Source: UBA5239 sp040394635 (GTDB lineage Bacteria; Verrucomicrobiota; Lentisphaeria; Victivallales; Victivallaceae). Taken from it: a DNA stretch of 64,000 bases. Below are positions 35,829-45,028 of this stretch, in pieces. The DNA lies in contig JBEBRW010000017.1 in the NCBI GenBank assembly GCA_040394635.1, positions 1 to 64,000 of the forward strand, in the 5' to 3' direction. The first letter of the stretch is position 1, and every line of letters begins with the position of its first letter. Under the pieces are notes generated by a model. The model was not told the origin of the DNA, ran no database searches, and saw only the letters and a list, made by a program, of their open reading frames with translations. Both the position numbers and the translations under genes were made by a program.

Positions 35829-35892
35829 ATTATATCCTGTTGAAAGGAAAATTAAAATATCTCGATCTTGCGAAAAATATCTCAATCTTGCG
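35829..35892. promoter_or_regulatory. AraC operator and operon promoter
   Basis: A 17-bp direct repeat AATATCTC[G/A]ATCTTGCG occurs at 35856-35872 and 35876-35892, period 20 bp (two helical turns), differing at one base. On the minus strand a -10 TATAAT lies at 35829-35834, so the expected weak -35 (about 35852-35857) abuts the repeats. This is the arrangement of a class-II AraC-activated promoter driving the leftward operon; the same repeats lie just before the AraC gene. Confidence 0.75.
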
Positions 35893-35898
35893 GTTTTT

Positions 35899-36732
35899 AT
35901 GATAAACAGCATCAATCAGGACGAAATCAAAGAAACTCTGCTGGCGGGCGCCGAAGAAATTATCACGACCCGCTGTCCGGAGGAAATTTCCGAGCTTCAG
36001 GCCGATGATTCGTTCAGCCCCGACCGCCACCTCCACCGCGAAATCCTGTTCATTCTCCAGGGCGAAAGCCAGTTCATGCTCAATGGCCGGGTCTACCGGG
36101 CGCGCCCCGGTACCGCATTTCTACTGAACAAATGGGAAGTTCACAGCTACGGCTACCGCAAGGATGACCGCGACCTGATCCACCTGTGGCTTCATTTCAA
36201 CGATGACCGTATGTTCGGTTCGCTGACCTATATCGGCTGTGCGGGGCAATACCACTCGGCCGAAGCTCACATGACCTTCAGCAAGGATCTCCACCAACTC
36301 CTGCTGCGCCGCTGGGAAATGTTGGACAAAATCCCCGTGTGTTCCCCGGACGCCAAAAATCTGCTGATGAAGCCCCCGCTCGATATCGTGCTCGACGAAT
36401 TCGCCATGTTCCAATTCAGCATGATCGATTTCCCCGCCGAAAACACCAGCGACATCGCCATCTTCCTGCGCAATTACATCCGCAACGCCAACGGACGCAA
36501 CTGCTCGCTGGAAAACCTCGAAAGCCTCAGCGGCTACAGCCGTTTCCATCTGTCGCGGCTCTTCCGGGAGCAATGCGACCAGACCATCGGCGAATACATC
36601 AACGAAGTCCGGATGCGCTTCGTCCAGGAGGCCCACCGGCGCGGCCTCAAGCAAAAAGAAATCGCCGACGAGCTCGGCTTCTCCTCCCCCTCCGCCTTCT
36701 GGTACTGGTATCAGAAACATAAGATTTTTTGA
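35899..36732 (+). CDS. AraC family regulator
   Basis: A 277-aa regulator with an N-terminal cupin (REILFILQGESQFML, TAFLLNKWEVHSY) and a C-terminal AraC domain (ENLESLSGYSRFHLSRLFREQ, QKEIADELGFSSPSAFWYWYQKH). The start at 35899 was chosen since upstream TTG starts read through the operator. Divergent from the eight-gene operon with a 124-bp gap holding the direct-repeat operator, so it is very likely the regulator of that operon. Confidence 0.9.
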   Translation: MINSINQDEIKETLLAGAEEIITTRCPEEISELQADDSFSPDRHLHREILFILQGESQFMLNGRVYRARPGTAFLLNKWEVHSYGYRKDDRDLIHLWLHFNDDRMFGSLTYIGCAGQYHSAEAHMTFSKDLHQLLLRRWEMLDKIPVCSPDAKNLLMKPPLDIVLDEFAMFQFSMIDFPAENTSDIAIFLRNYIRNANGRNCSLENLESLSGYSRFHLSRLFREQCDQTIGEYINEVRMRFVQEAHRRGLKQKEIADELGFSSPSAFWYWYQKHKIF

Positions 36733-36962
36733 CCATATCGTGCAGCGCCGGGTCGGTGGTGATTTCGTGGTGACGCCCGCAATTCGGATAATTCGGGTGG
36801 CGCCAGTCCACCGCCGAATAATACAGCTCCTGCGGTCCTATTCGTCCTATGTGTCCTATCAAGTGAAGATCACTGATTTTAGCAAGAATCCGCACTTTTT
36901 TTGTAACTTTTGCAATAAATATCCCGACTTAATCGTTATATAAAATAAACTGGAGTAGATCG
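36733..36962. other. Intergenic region with relic frame
   Basis: Nothing certain is encoded in these 230 bp. The minus strand reads LYYSAVDWRHPNYPNCG then HHEITTDPALHDM without a plausible start, perhaps a gene relic. Three GTCCTATNN units lie at 36835-36861. Confidence 0.35.
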
Positions 36963-38275
36963 ATGAAAAAAATAATTAAATGGTTCATATGGATTATCAT
37001 ATTGGCGGCCCTCTGTGTGGGCGGATATTTTGGTTACCGGAAGTATTCGGCGAAGTCGGACACAGTGGTGTTTCGCACGGAAAAAGTGGTGCGTGATCAC
37101 CTGTCGAGCTTCATCAGCGCCACCGGCACCGTGGAGCCCGAGGAACTGGTCAACGTCGGGGCACAGGTAAACGGCATGATCGAGAAATTCGGACTCGATG
37201 CCGACGGCAAGAGCGTGGACTACGGTTCACGCGTCACTGCCGGCATGATCCTGGCCCAGATCGACGATTCGCTGTTCGTGGCCGATCTCCGCCAGAACGA
37301 GGCCCAGCGCCTGCAGGCCAAAGCCTCGATCGTCAGCGCCGAAGCCGCCATCAAACAGGCCAAAGCCAAGCTCGTTCTCGCCGAAACCAACTACAACCGC
37401 GCCACCTCCCTGGCCCCGAAGGGCGCCATGGCCAAGAGCGATTACGATACCGCGTACTCCGATTACACCGTGGCCCAGGCGGCCATCGCCGTGGCCGAGG
37501 CCGACCTGGAACAGGCCAAGGCCCAGCTCGCCAACTCCGAGGCCTCCGTCGCCCGCAGCACCCGCAACCTCGAATACTGCACGATCAAATCCCCCGTGGA
37601 CGGCATCGTCATCGACCGCCGCGTCAGCGTGGGCCAGACCGTGAACGCCAGCATGAACGCCCCGAGTTTGTTCCTGATCGCCAAAGATTTGAAGCGGATG
37701 CAGGTCTGGGTATCCGTGAACGAAGCCGACGTCGGCGAAATCAAGGCCGGCATGCCGGTACTCTTCACCGTGGACGCCTTCCCCAATATTGAGTTCAAAG
37801 GCAGTGTCCACAAAATCCGCCTGAACGCCACCATGTCGCAGAACGTCGTGACCTACGTGATCGAAGTCGGCACCGACAATTCCGACGGCAAGCTCCTGCC
37901 TTACCTCACCGCCAATGTCAAATTCATCCGCGACAGCCGCCAGAACGTCATCTGCGTACCCAATTCCGCGTTCCGCTACACACCCGACGAGTCGCTGCTG
38001 GCCCCCGGCATCACCATACCCGAGCGCACCGGCAAGGAACGTATCCTCTGGGTCCGCGCCAACGGCCATATCAAGCCCGTCAAAGTCACCACCGGCCTGA
38101 ACGACGGCGTATCCACCGAAATCCTTACCGGCGACATTCAGGAAGGCGCGGAAGTCGTCACCGGCACCGTAATCGCCACCGCCGAGCAGAAAAATGCCGC
38201 CGGCGGCAGCCCCTTCATGCCGACTCCGCCCCGTCGCGGCGGCAACAACCAGAATCAGAACCGGGGTGCTTCAAG

Positions 38276-38279
<4 letters not shown>
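36963..38279 (+). CDS. MacA-type periplasmic adaptor
   Basis: A 438-aa membrane-fusion protein: one N-terminal anchor (WFIWIIILAALCVGGYFGY), a lipoyl half ISATGTVEPEELVNVGAQVNG, a long coiled coil rich in Ala/Glu (about 105-200), a second lipoyl half (CTIKSPVDGIVIDRRVSVGQ) and a beta-barrel. It connects the ABC pump downstream to the outer membrane. GGAG is 8 nt before the ATG. It overlaps the ATPase gene by four nt. The C-terminus is a Pro/Asn-rich tail. Confidence 0.88.
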
Positions 38280-38976
<697 letters not shown>

Positions 38977-38980
<4 letters not shown>

Positions 38981-40335
38981 GTATTTTCGCCACCATTTTT
39001 GTAGCGCTGAAGGCCCTGCGGCGCAACCCCACGCGGGCGCTGCTGACCACCCTCGGCATCGTCATCGGCATCGCCGCCGTCATCACCATGATGGAGATCG
39101 GCAAAGGTTCCTCGAGCTCGATCCGCACTTCCATCGAAAAAATGGGCGTGAACACGGTCGTCATCATGCCCGGTGCGCCGCGCCACGCCGGTGTCAGCCT
39201 CGGCATGGGGGCGCAAATGTCGCTCACCCCCGAGGACTGCGAAGCCATCGCCCGCGAATGCCACAACGTGGCAGAAGCGGTGCCGATCGTCACCGCCCGC
39301 AGCACTCAACTGATTTTCGGCAACGTCAACTGGACGCCGAACCAGATCGTCGGCTCCAGCCCCGAATTCCTGACCATCCGCAACTGGGAGGTCGAAGAGG
39401 GGCGCTCGTTCACCCGCCGCGAACTCGATTCCCGCGCCCGGGTCTGCCTCGTCGGCCAGACGATCGTCCGTGAAGTTTTCAAGGGCGAATCGCCCATCGA
39501 CAGCGAAATCCGCATCAAGAACACCAGCTTTACCGTCATCGGCGTCCTCAAATCCAAAGGCGCCAACATGATGGGCTCCGACGAGGACGACGTAGTCATC
39601 GCCCCCTGGACCACTGTCCGGCTGCGCCTGACCGGTCTCAAAACTGGTACCGCCACCAACACCACCAGCACGGCCGCCACTTCCCCCGGCGACCTCTTCC
39701 CCGGCACCGGCGTGGCGTTTTATCCGGAACAGTCCGACACGCTCGCCACCGACACGCTGCTGGTCCCGAAATTCACCCACGTCGACCAGATCATGGTCAT
39801 GGCGGTCTCCCCGGAAAAAGTCAATGACGCCATCCGCGAACTGACCGCCCTGCTGCGCGAGCGCCACCGCATCGCCCCCGGCGATCCCGACGACTTCTGG
39901 GTCCGCAACGCCGCCGAATTCATGAAAACCCTCAGCAGCACCTCCACCGTCATGACCAATTTACTGCTGGTGGTGGCGCTGATTTCGCTGCTGGTCGGCG
40001 GCGTCGGCATCATGAATATCATGCTGGTATCCGTCACCGAGCGCACCCGCGAAATCGGCCTCCGCATGGCGGTAGGGGCACGCTCACGCGACATTCTGCA
40101 ACAGTTCCTGGTCGAATCGATCATCCTCTGCCTCGTCGGCGGCATCGTCGGCATCCTGCTCGGCCACGGCGCGGCGGTACTGGTCAATATGAAGCTCAAC
40201 TGGCCCATCGAGACCAGTACCGAAGCGATCATCGCGGCGGTGGTGGTTTCTGCGGCTGTGGGCATCGTTTTCGGGTTCTACCCCGCCTGGAAAGCCTCCC
40301 GGCTCGATCCGATCGACTCCCTGCGCTACGAGTAA
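38977..40335 (+). CDS. MacB-type ABC permease
   Basis: A 452-aa permease with one N-terminal helix (LLTTLGIVIGIAAVITM), a large periplasmic MacB domain, and three C-terminal FtsX helices (LLLVVALISLLVGGVGIMNIML, ILCLVGGIVGILLGHGAAVL, AAVVVSAAVGIVFGFYPAW). It works with the ATPase and adaptor as a mechanotransmission exporter of small peptides or lipids. No TolC gene is next to it. Confidence 0.92.
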
Positions 40336-40352
40336 TAGGACTCAGAGGACAC

Positions 40353-40388
40353 ATAGGACGTATAGGAGACATTTCCTATATGTCCTAT
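40353..40388. repeat. Hairpin made of TAGGAC units
   Basis: ATAGGACGTATAGGA (40353-40367) pairs with TCCTATATGTCCTAT (40374-40388) over 15 bp with one wobble pair, loop GACATT. It is built from the same GTCCTAT motif as the 9-bp tandem repeats. It may end the exporter transcript though no T tract follows. Confidence 0.65.
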
Positions 40389-40446
40389 CAGGTCTTATCC
40401 GTCCTATTCCCCCTCAATTTTCAACTTTTCATCGATTTTTTCAAAA

Positions 40447-40485
40447 AATTAGTTGATATATCATCTGTTTAGATGTAAACTAATT
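40447..40485. promoter_or_regulatory. Nested palindrome before marR-type gene
   Basis: AATTAGT (40447-40453) pairs with ACTAATT (40479-40485), and inside it CATCT (40462-40466) pairs with AGATG (40471-40475). It ends 17 bp before the MarR start codon, the usual place for an autorepression operator. Confidence 0.6.
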
Positions 40486-40501
40486 AAAAGGGAAATCATC
40501 A

Positions 40502-40972
40502 ATGAAAAAAAATAAAACCTACAATGAAGTCGTAAACTTCGGTTCGCCCGAGCACGAGGCCCTGATGGGGGTCTGGTGGGTCGGGCAGATGCTGAAAAAA
40601 TACGCGCGGCGCTTTTTCGGCGAACTGCTTTCCAGCGAAGTCCAGTTCAATATCATGCTGCTTCTGAAGTACTCCGACCACCCACTCAGCCAGCGGGAAC
40701 TCAGCGAGAAACTGCTCGTCGACAAATCCAACCTCACCGGCGTGGCCGGGCGCATGGAGGCCGCCGGACTCCTGACCCGCAAAGTCGATGCGTCCGACGC
40801 CCGTGCCTACCAGCTCGAACTCACCGCTCTCGGACACGGCATTCTCGAGCGGGTCGAGGTCCCCTACGATCAGCGAATCCAGCGCCTGATGCAGGAATTT
40901 TCGCCGGAAGAACTGGCCACGCTGACCAACTTCATGGGGCGCATGCAAAAAGCCATCGAACGGGAGGAGTAA
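40502..40972 (+). CDS. MarR family regulator
   Basis: A 156-aa winged-helix regulator: LSQRELSEKLLVDKSNLTGVAGRMEAAGLLTRK is the recognition helix region, followed by the wing DASDARAYQLELTALG. GGGAAATC precedes the ATG. A nested palindrome lies directly upstream. It is followed two bases later by the GNAT gene, so the three genes 40502-42569 form one operon it probably controls. Confidence 0.92.
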   Translation: MKKNKTYNEVVNFGSPEHEALMGVWWVGQMLKKYARRFFGELLSSEVQFNIMLLLKYSDHPLSQRELSEKLLVDKSNLTGVAGRMEAAGLLTRKVDASDARAYQLELTALGHGILERVEVPYDQRIQRLMQEFSPEELATLTNFMGRMQKAIEREE

Positions 40973-40974
40973 CC

Positions 40975-41523
40975 ATGCAGGATATCGAAATCAGGCCGCC
41001 GGCCGATGAACAGGAAATTCAGCAGCTGTGGGCGCTGAATCACGAAGTATTTTCGCAGGAACTGCGTCAGCACGAAATCCACGGCGACGGCCGCCTCGTG
41101 GATAAATTTCACCACAAAAATCATTACATCGCGGCCTGGCGCGGCGGCGAAGCCGTCGGCATGGTCTGCGCGCACAGCGAGCCCCCCTTCTCCGCCGTGG
41201 ACAAATTCGGCGCGGTCATGTCGCAGGCGATTCTGCCCGGCGCCACCGCCGAGGTCCGGCTGCTGGCGGTCAAACCGGAATACCGCCATTCGCTGGTCGT
41301 GCCGAAAATGGGGGCGGAGATTTTCACCTATCTCGCAGGATTCGGCATCAAACTGCTGGTGATCTCCGGGGTGGCCGAACAGAAACGCTTTTACGAACAC
41401 ATCGGCTTCCGCGCCATCGGCGAACCGGTTCAGAACGGCGCCGCCTGGTTTTATCCCATGACCGCCCATCTGCCGGCGGTCCTGGCCTGGAGCCATGAGA
41501 TCATCGCGAGGTGCCGGAAATGA
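40975..41523 (+). CDS. GNAT-type acyltransferase
   Basis: A 182-aa protein whose core (HYIAAWRGGEAVGMVCAHS, AEVRLLAVKPEYRHSLVVPKMGAEIFTYL, FYEHIGFRAIG) follows the GNAT fold order, with VRLLAVKPEYR as strand 4 and the CoA loop. GGAGGAG stands 7 nt before the ATG. The acceptor is unknown. Overlaps the aminotransferase gene by four nt. Confidence 0.78.
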   Translation: MQDIEIRPPADEQEIQQLWALNHEVFSQELRQHEIHGDGRLVDKFHHKNHYIAAWRGGEAVGMVCAHSEPPFSAVDKFGAVMSQAILPGATAEVRLLAVKPEYRHSLVVPKMGAEIFTYLAGFGIKLLVISGVAEQKRFYEHIGFRAIGEPVQNGAAWFYPMTAHLPAVLAWSHEIIARCRK

Positions 41524-42569
41524 ATATTCTGGAATTCACCCCCACCGTCCCGCACCTCTTTCCGAGGGCCAAAGCGACGCTGACAGAACCGCTTTTTTCA
41601 CACCGCAGCGACGAATTCGGCCAACTCTTCCGCCGCGCGTCCGAACTGCTCAAGCTCATGAGTTACGACTGCTTCCATCCGCTGATTGCCGCCGGTACCG
41701 GCACTTGGGCCAATGAACTGATGGTCTGGAACATCCTCCCGAACGCGCGCCGGGGACTCACACTGGTAAACGGCGAATTCGGCGCGCGGCTGTACCGCCA
41801 GTGCTGCGCCTGCCGTCCCGACACCGTCAAGCTCGAACTGGACTGGGGTGCTCCGTTCGACCGCGATAAGCTCACCGCCTGCCTGGACGCCAACCCCGAA
41901 ATCGACTGGTTCTTCGCCGTCGCCACCGAAACCAGTTGCGGCATGAGCAACGACCTGAATATGCTCGACCAGCTCTGCCGTCCGCGCCAAATCCGCCTCG
42001 CGCTCGATGGCGTCAGCGCGGTGGGCATGGCCCCGGAACTTTTCACCCTGACCCAGCCGGGCGTAATCACCGCGTCGAGCGGCAAAGCGCTGGCCGCCCT
42101 GCCCGGCATCTCGCTGATTTTCTGCGACACCGCCCTTGAATTCGAGCCGTCCCGAAACATTCCCGACTCGCTGGACATCACCCGTCTGCTGGCCGCGGAA
42201 TCCTCGCCGGGCATGGTGCGCAATACGCTCGGCTCCCCGCAGCTCTCCTGCCTCGCGGCCAGTCTCGAAGAACTCGCCGCCATCCCCGATTACCGCGCCA
42301 TGCACGCCACCTACAAACAACAGATCATCGAAGCCTTCAAACGCATTGACGTCGAAGCACTGCCGAACAGCAACAGCCCGATGGTCACCACCTTCCGCCG
42401 CCCCCACGAACCCGAGTGGCAACGCCTGAATTCGAAGCTGAACCGCAACGGCATTCGCCTCTACAGCGACCCCGAATACCTGAAATCCCGCCATCTTTTC
42501 CAAGTCGCCACCATGGGCAACATCACCCCCACCGACATTCAACTCCTGATCGATACCATAACCTCTTGA
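41520..42569 (+). CDS. Class V aminotransferase-like protein
   Basis: A 349-aa PLP-fold protein similar to alanine-glyoxylate or 2-aminoethylphosphonate transaminases: PLIAAGTGTWANELMVWN, LTLVNGEFGARLY, FFAVATETSCGMSNDL, LALDGVSAVG with the cofactor Asp, and ITASSGKALAALPGISL with the PLP Lys. The ATG overlaps the GNAT stop. The MarR-GNAT-aminotransferase trio suggests an inducible small pathway acting on an amino compound. Confidence 0.82.
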   Translation: MNILEFTPTVPHLFPRAKATLTEPLFSHRSDEFGQLFRRASELLKLMSYDCFHPLIAAGTGTWANELMVWNILPNARRGLTLVNGEFGARLYRQCCACRPDTVKLELDWGAPFDRDKLTACLDANPEIDWFFAVATETSCGMSNDLNMLDQLCRPRQIRLALDGVSAVGMAPELFTLTQPGVITASSGKALAALPGISLIFCDTALEFEPSRNIPDSLDITRLLAAESSPGMVRNTLGSPQLSCLAASLEELAAIPDYRAMHATYKQQIIEAFKRIDVEALPNSNSPMVTTFRRPHEPEWQRLNSKLNRNGIRLYSDPEYLKSRHLFQVATMGNITPTDIQLLIDTITS

Positions 42570-42594
42570 CAAATTTCTTTTCGCAGGTTATACT
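42566..42594 (+). promoter_or_regulatory. Consensus sigma-70 promoter
   Basis: TTGACA (42566-42571) and TATACT (42589-42594) are separated by exactly 17 bp. The -35 overlaps the stop codon of the aminotransferase gene, and the promoter drives the lipoprotein gene 21 bp downstream. Confidence 0.8.
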
Positions 42595-42615
42595 AAAAAA
42601 AACACGGGGGTTCCC

Positions 42616-43947
42616 ATGCGTTATTTATATTTGCTCATATTATCGGCATTGCTGATTTCCGGCTGCAAAACCGCCTCCGATAATCCTCATGTCGATCAGT
42701 TGCTGGCTTACGTGGAACCGGCCCCGTCCCAGCCAGCGCTGCACTTGTCGGACGCAGGCCGGCGATATTACCTGGACGCTTCAAAGGCGGCCCGGAAAGA
42801 GGACCTGATCCAGCTTTACCGCGCTCTCAGCCCGGAACAAATTCAGAAAAAAGCCAAGAAACCCTGGGGCGGACCGAGAATCGACCTGGAGCCGCTGCCC
42901 TGGCTGGTTTCGCACTACGAACAACACATGACCGATCTGTCTCGCCTTGATCTTTATAACAAACTCAACAATACTCTCGAAAAATTTAAAATCGAGCTGA
43001 AAGCCGATAAAAATCCCCTCGCCGGTCTGCGTCTCGACCAACTGCCCGATATCGATGGCTCTACCTCCACTAAGCCGTTGCGCATAATTCTGGCCGCCTC
43101 GCTTCTCGGGTACAAAACCAGATGGCAGCAGAGCCCTGGGCTTCATACGGGCGATGTTTCATACCAGGACGAGTACTTCCCCGCCATTACCCTCGCATCG
43201 AATACAAGACTGGGAGCCCTGTTGAAAGCCAATGCGTTTATTCCCAACAACCAGAGCGCTTACTCCTACCCGCGCCTGGTTTTCCCGAATTACCTGGTTA
43301 TCAACGCGATTTCGCCCGAAGCACTTCTCGAAATCAACGGTAGGGACGTGAGATTACTCGGCTATGACCCTCAGAAAAACGTTGAATATAAAATCATCGG
43401 CTATGACGCCCTGGTGGCCATCGTACATATCACCAACACGGTGGACAATATTACGCGGGAACAGCTGAAAATATTCCATTACCCGAAAAAAACCGCCCTG
43501 AAGTGGTGTGATATAAAAGAAGACGCCTCCCCTAATACCGTAGTTCCCCTGTGGCGCAATAAGGATTCCGGTACCGCCATATTACTGCGCGATATGGTTT
43601 TCGACGGCAAGTACCAGATCCCGCCGCAGGCAAAAGATCTGCAAGTGACGACTATGATGGGGGTATTCGACGAGCTGATCACCAATTTCGACGCGGTAGT
43701 CTGTTCGACCTATTATTACGAGAAATACATCCGGCCCACAATTTACTCCAAAGTGTTGTCGATCGATGGCGTCCCCCCCACGCTCGAGACGATTTCCGAT
43801 GGTTCGTACCCGCTGGTCGCACCGATTTACGCGGCGATCCGCAAAGATGAACCGAAAGACTCCCCGGCCCGCAAGCTGTACGATTTCCTGACCACGCCCG
43901 AGGGGCAGAGCATCGTCAAGGCCGCCGGGTATGCGTCACTGCGATAG
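42616..43947 (+). CDS. PstS-like lipoprotein
   Basis: A 443-aa lipoprotein with signal peptide and lipobox ISGC (Cys16-17 region). The centre PDIDGSTSTKPLRIILAAS resembles the phosphate-loop GSTS of PstS-like binding proteins, and ISDGSYPLVAPIYAAI with FLTTPEGQSIVKAAGY is the typical C-terminal block. No permease genes follow, so it may be a solitary periplasmic sensor or binding protein. It has its own strong promoter. Its 3' end overlaps the convergent gene by 12 nt. Confidence 0.75.
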   Translation: MRYLYLLILSALLISGCKTASDNPHVDQLLAYVEPAPSQPALHLSDAGRRYYLDASKAARKEDLIQLYRALSPEQIQKKAKKPWGGPRIDLEPLPWLVSHYEQHMTDLSRLDLYNKLNNTLEKFKIELKADKNPLAGLRLDQLPDIDGSTSTKPLRIILAASLLGYKTRWQQSPGLHTGDVSYQDEYFPAITLASNTRLGALLKANAFIPNNQSAYSYPRLVFPNYLVINAISPEALLEINGRDVRLLGYDPQKNVEYKIIGYDALVAIVHITNTVDNITREQLKIFHYPKKTALKWCDIKEDASPNTVVPLWRNKDSGTAILLRDMVFDGKYQIPPQAKDLQVTTMMGVFDELITNFDAVVCSTYYYEKYIRPTIYSKVLSIDGVPPTLETISDGSYPLVAPIYAAIRKDEPKDSPARKLYDFLTTPEGQSIVKAAGYASLR

Positions 43948-45021
43948 GCCGCGCAGGTCGATCGCCCAGGTGTCGATGACTTCGCCCTGGCGCACCACGT
44001 GAATGCGGTCGTGCATGTTGATTGTGGGGTCGCAATGCGGCAGGCTCAGCTCGAAAAGTTCGCCCAGCGCCGGTTTATCGCCGGGAAAATAGAGCTTGCC
44101 GTGTTCGTCGCCAAACCATTCGTAGCGGTAATCGCCGCACATGCGGCCATCCATGATGACGCGCGGCGGCGCTTCGGGGGTGAAGTAGAGGCTTTTCAGC
44201 CCGGCATCGATGGTCACGAACCCGCGCTGATTACGGCTGACCACGCTCGTGAGCAGCGTCAGGGCCGGGCGAAAATAATCGTTTTCGCTGCCGTTTTTGC
44301 TGCCGATAAAGGTGTATTCAGAATCCATGACGCAATACGAGCCGACCTGGATATCGGTCAGCTCCGGGATCTCGATGTCGATATCGGAAGTACCCGTTCC
44401 GGTGCCGGTGAAAATTTCGACGCCAAGCTGATTTTTCAAGGCGGCCGCCCGGCGCATATACTCCAGCGAAATCCGGCGGCGCTCACTGTAATCGGCGATA
44501 TGCTGCAGGTGTCCGGCGTAACACTGGATGCCGCGTAAGTGCAGGTTGGAGAAATTTTTCAGCGCTGCCGCAAATTCAATTACTTCATCAAAAGCGATGC
44601 CGGTGCGCCCCATTTCGGGGTTGATGTCGATCAGGACGTTCAGCGTGGTTCCGGCGGCGGCTTCGTTCAGGGCGCGGGCGTTGTCGAGATCATCGATCAC
44701 GACCATCAGATTCTCCGCCGCCCGAGCCAGCTCGACGAGCCGCCTGATTTTTCCGGCGGCAGCCACCGGCGAGGTGATCAGGATCGCCCCAATGCCGGCC
44801 CTGAACAGCGCTTCCGCCTCGGCGAGTTTCGCCGTGCAGATACCGGCGCAGTTGCCGCATTCGAGCTGCCGCTGCGCCAGTTTGCTGCATTTGTGCGTTT
44901 TCGCATGCGGACGCAATTGCTTACCGGCGTCCAGTGCCAGGTCGCGCATTTTGCGCAGGTTTTCGTCCAGAATATCGAGATCGAGGACCAGTGCCGGAGT
45001 GTCGAGTTGATGCTTTTTCAT
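43936..45021 (-). CDS. D-threonine aldolase/DSD1-like PLP enzyme
   Basis: A 361-aa alanine-racemase-fold enzyme: TPALVLDLDILDENL, LRPHAKTHKC with the PLP Lys, GGRTGI-like phosphate loop (EMGRTGIAFDE), TGTGTGTSDID, and the C-terminal zinc pair in SLPHCDPTINMHDRI. It acts on D-threonine or D-serine type amino acids. It follows mutS by seven bp on the same strand. Confidence 0.86.
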   Translation of the reverse strand: MKKHQLDTPALVLDLDILDENLRKMRDLALDAGKQLRPHAKTHKCSKLAQRQLECGNCAGICTAKLAEAEALFRAGIGAILITSPVAAAGKIRRLVELARAAENLMVVIDDLDNARALNEAAAGTTLNVLIDINPEMGRTGIAFDEVIEFAAALKNFSNLHLRGIQCYAGHLQHIADYSERRRISLEYMRRAAALKNQLGVEIFTGTGTGTSDIDIEIPELTDIQVGSYCVMDSEYTFIGSKNGSENDYFRPALTLLTSVVSRNQRGFVTIDAGLKSLYFTPEAPPRVIMDGRMCGDYRYEWFGDEHGKLYFPGDKPALGELFELSLPHCDPTINMHDRIHVVRQGEVIDTWAIDLRGLSQ

Positions 45022-45028
45022 ATTTCCA

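Noticed and set aside
41663..42283. 206-codon frame opposite the aminotransferase
   Set aside because: Antisense shadow with no domain.
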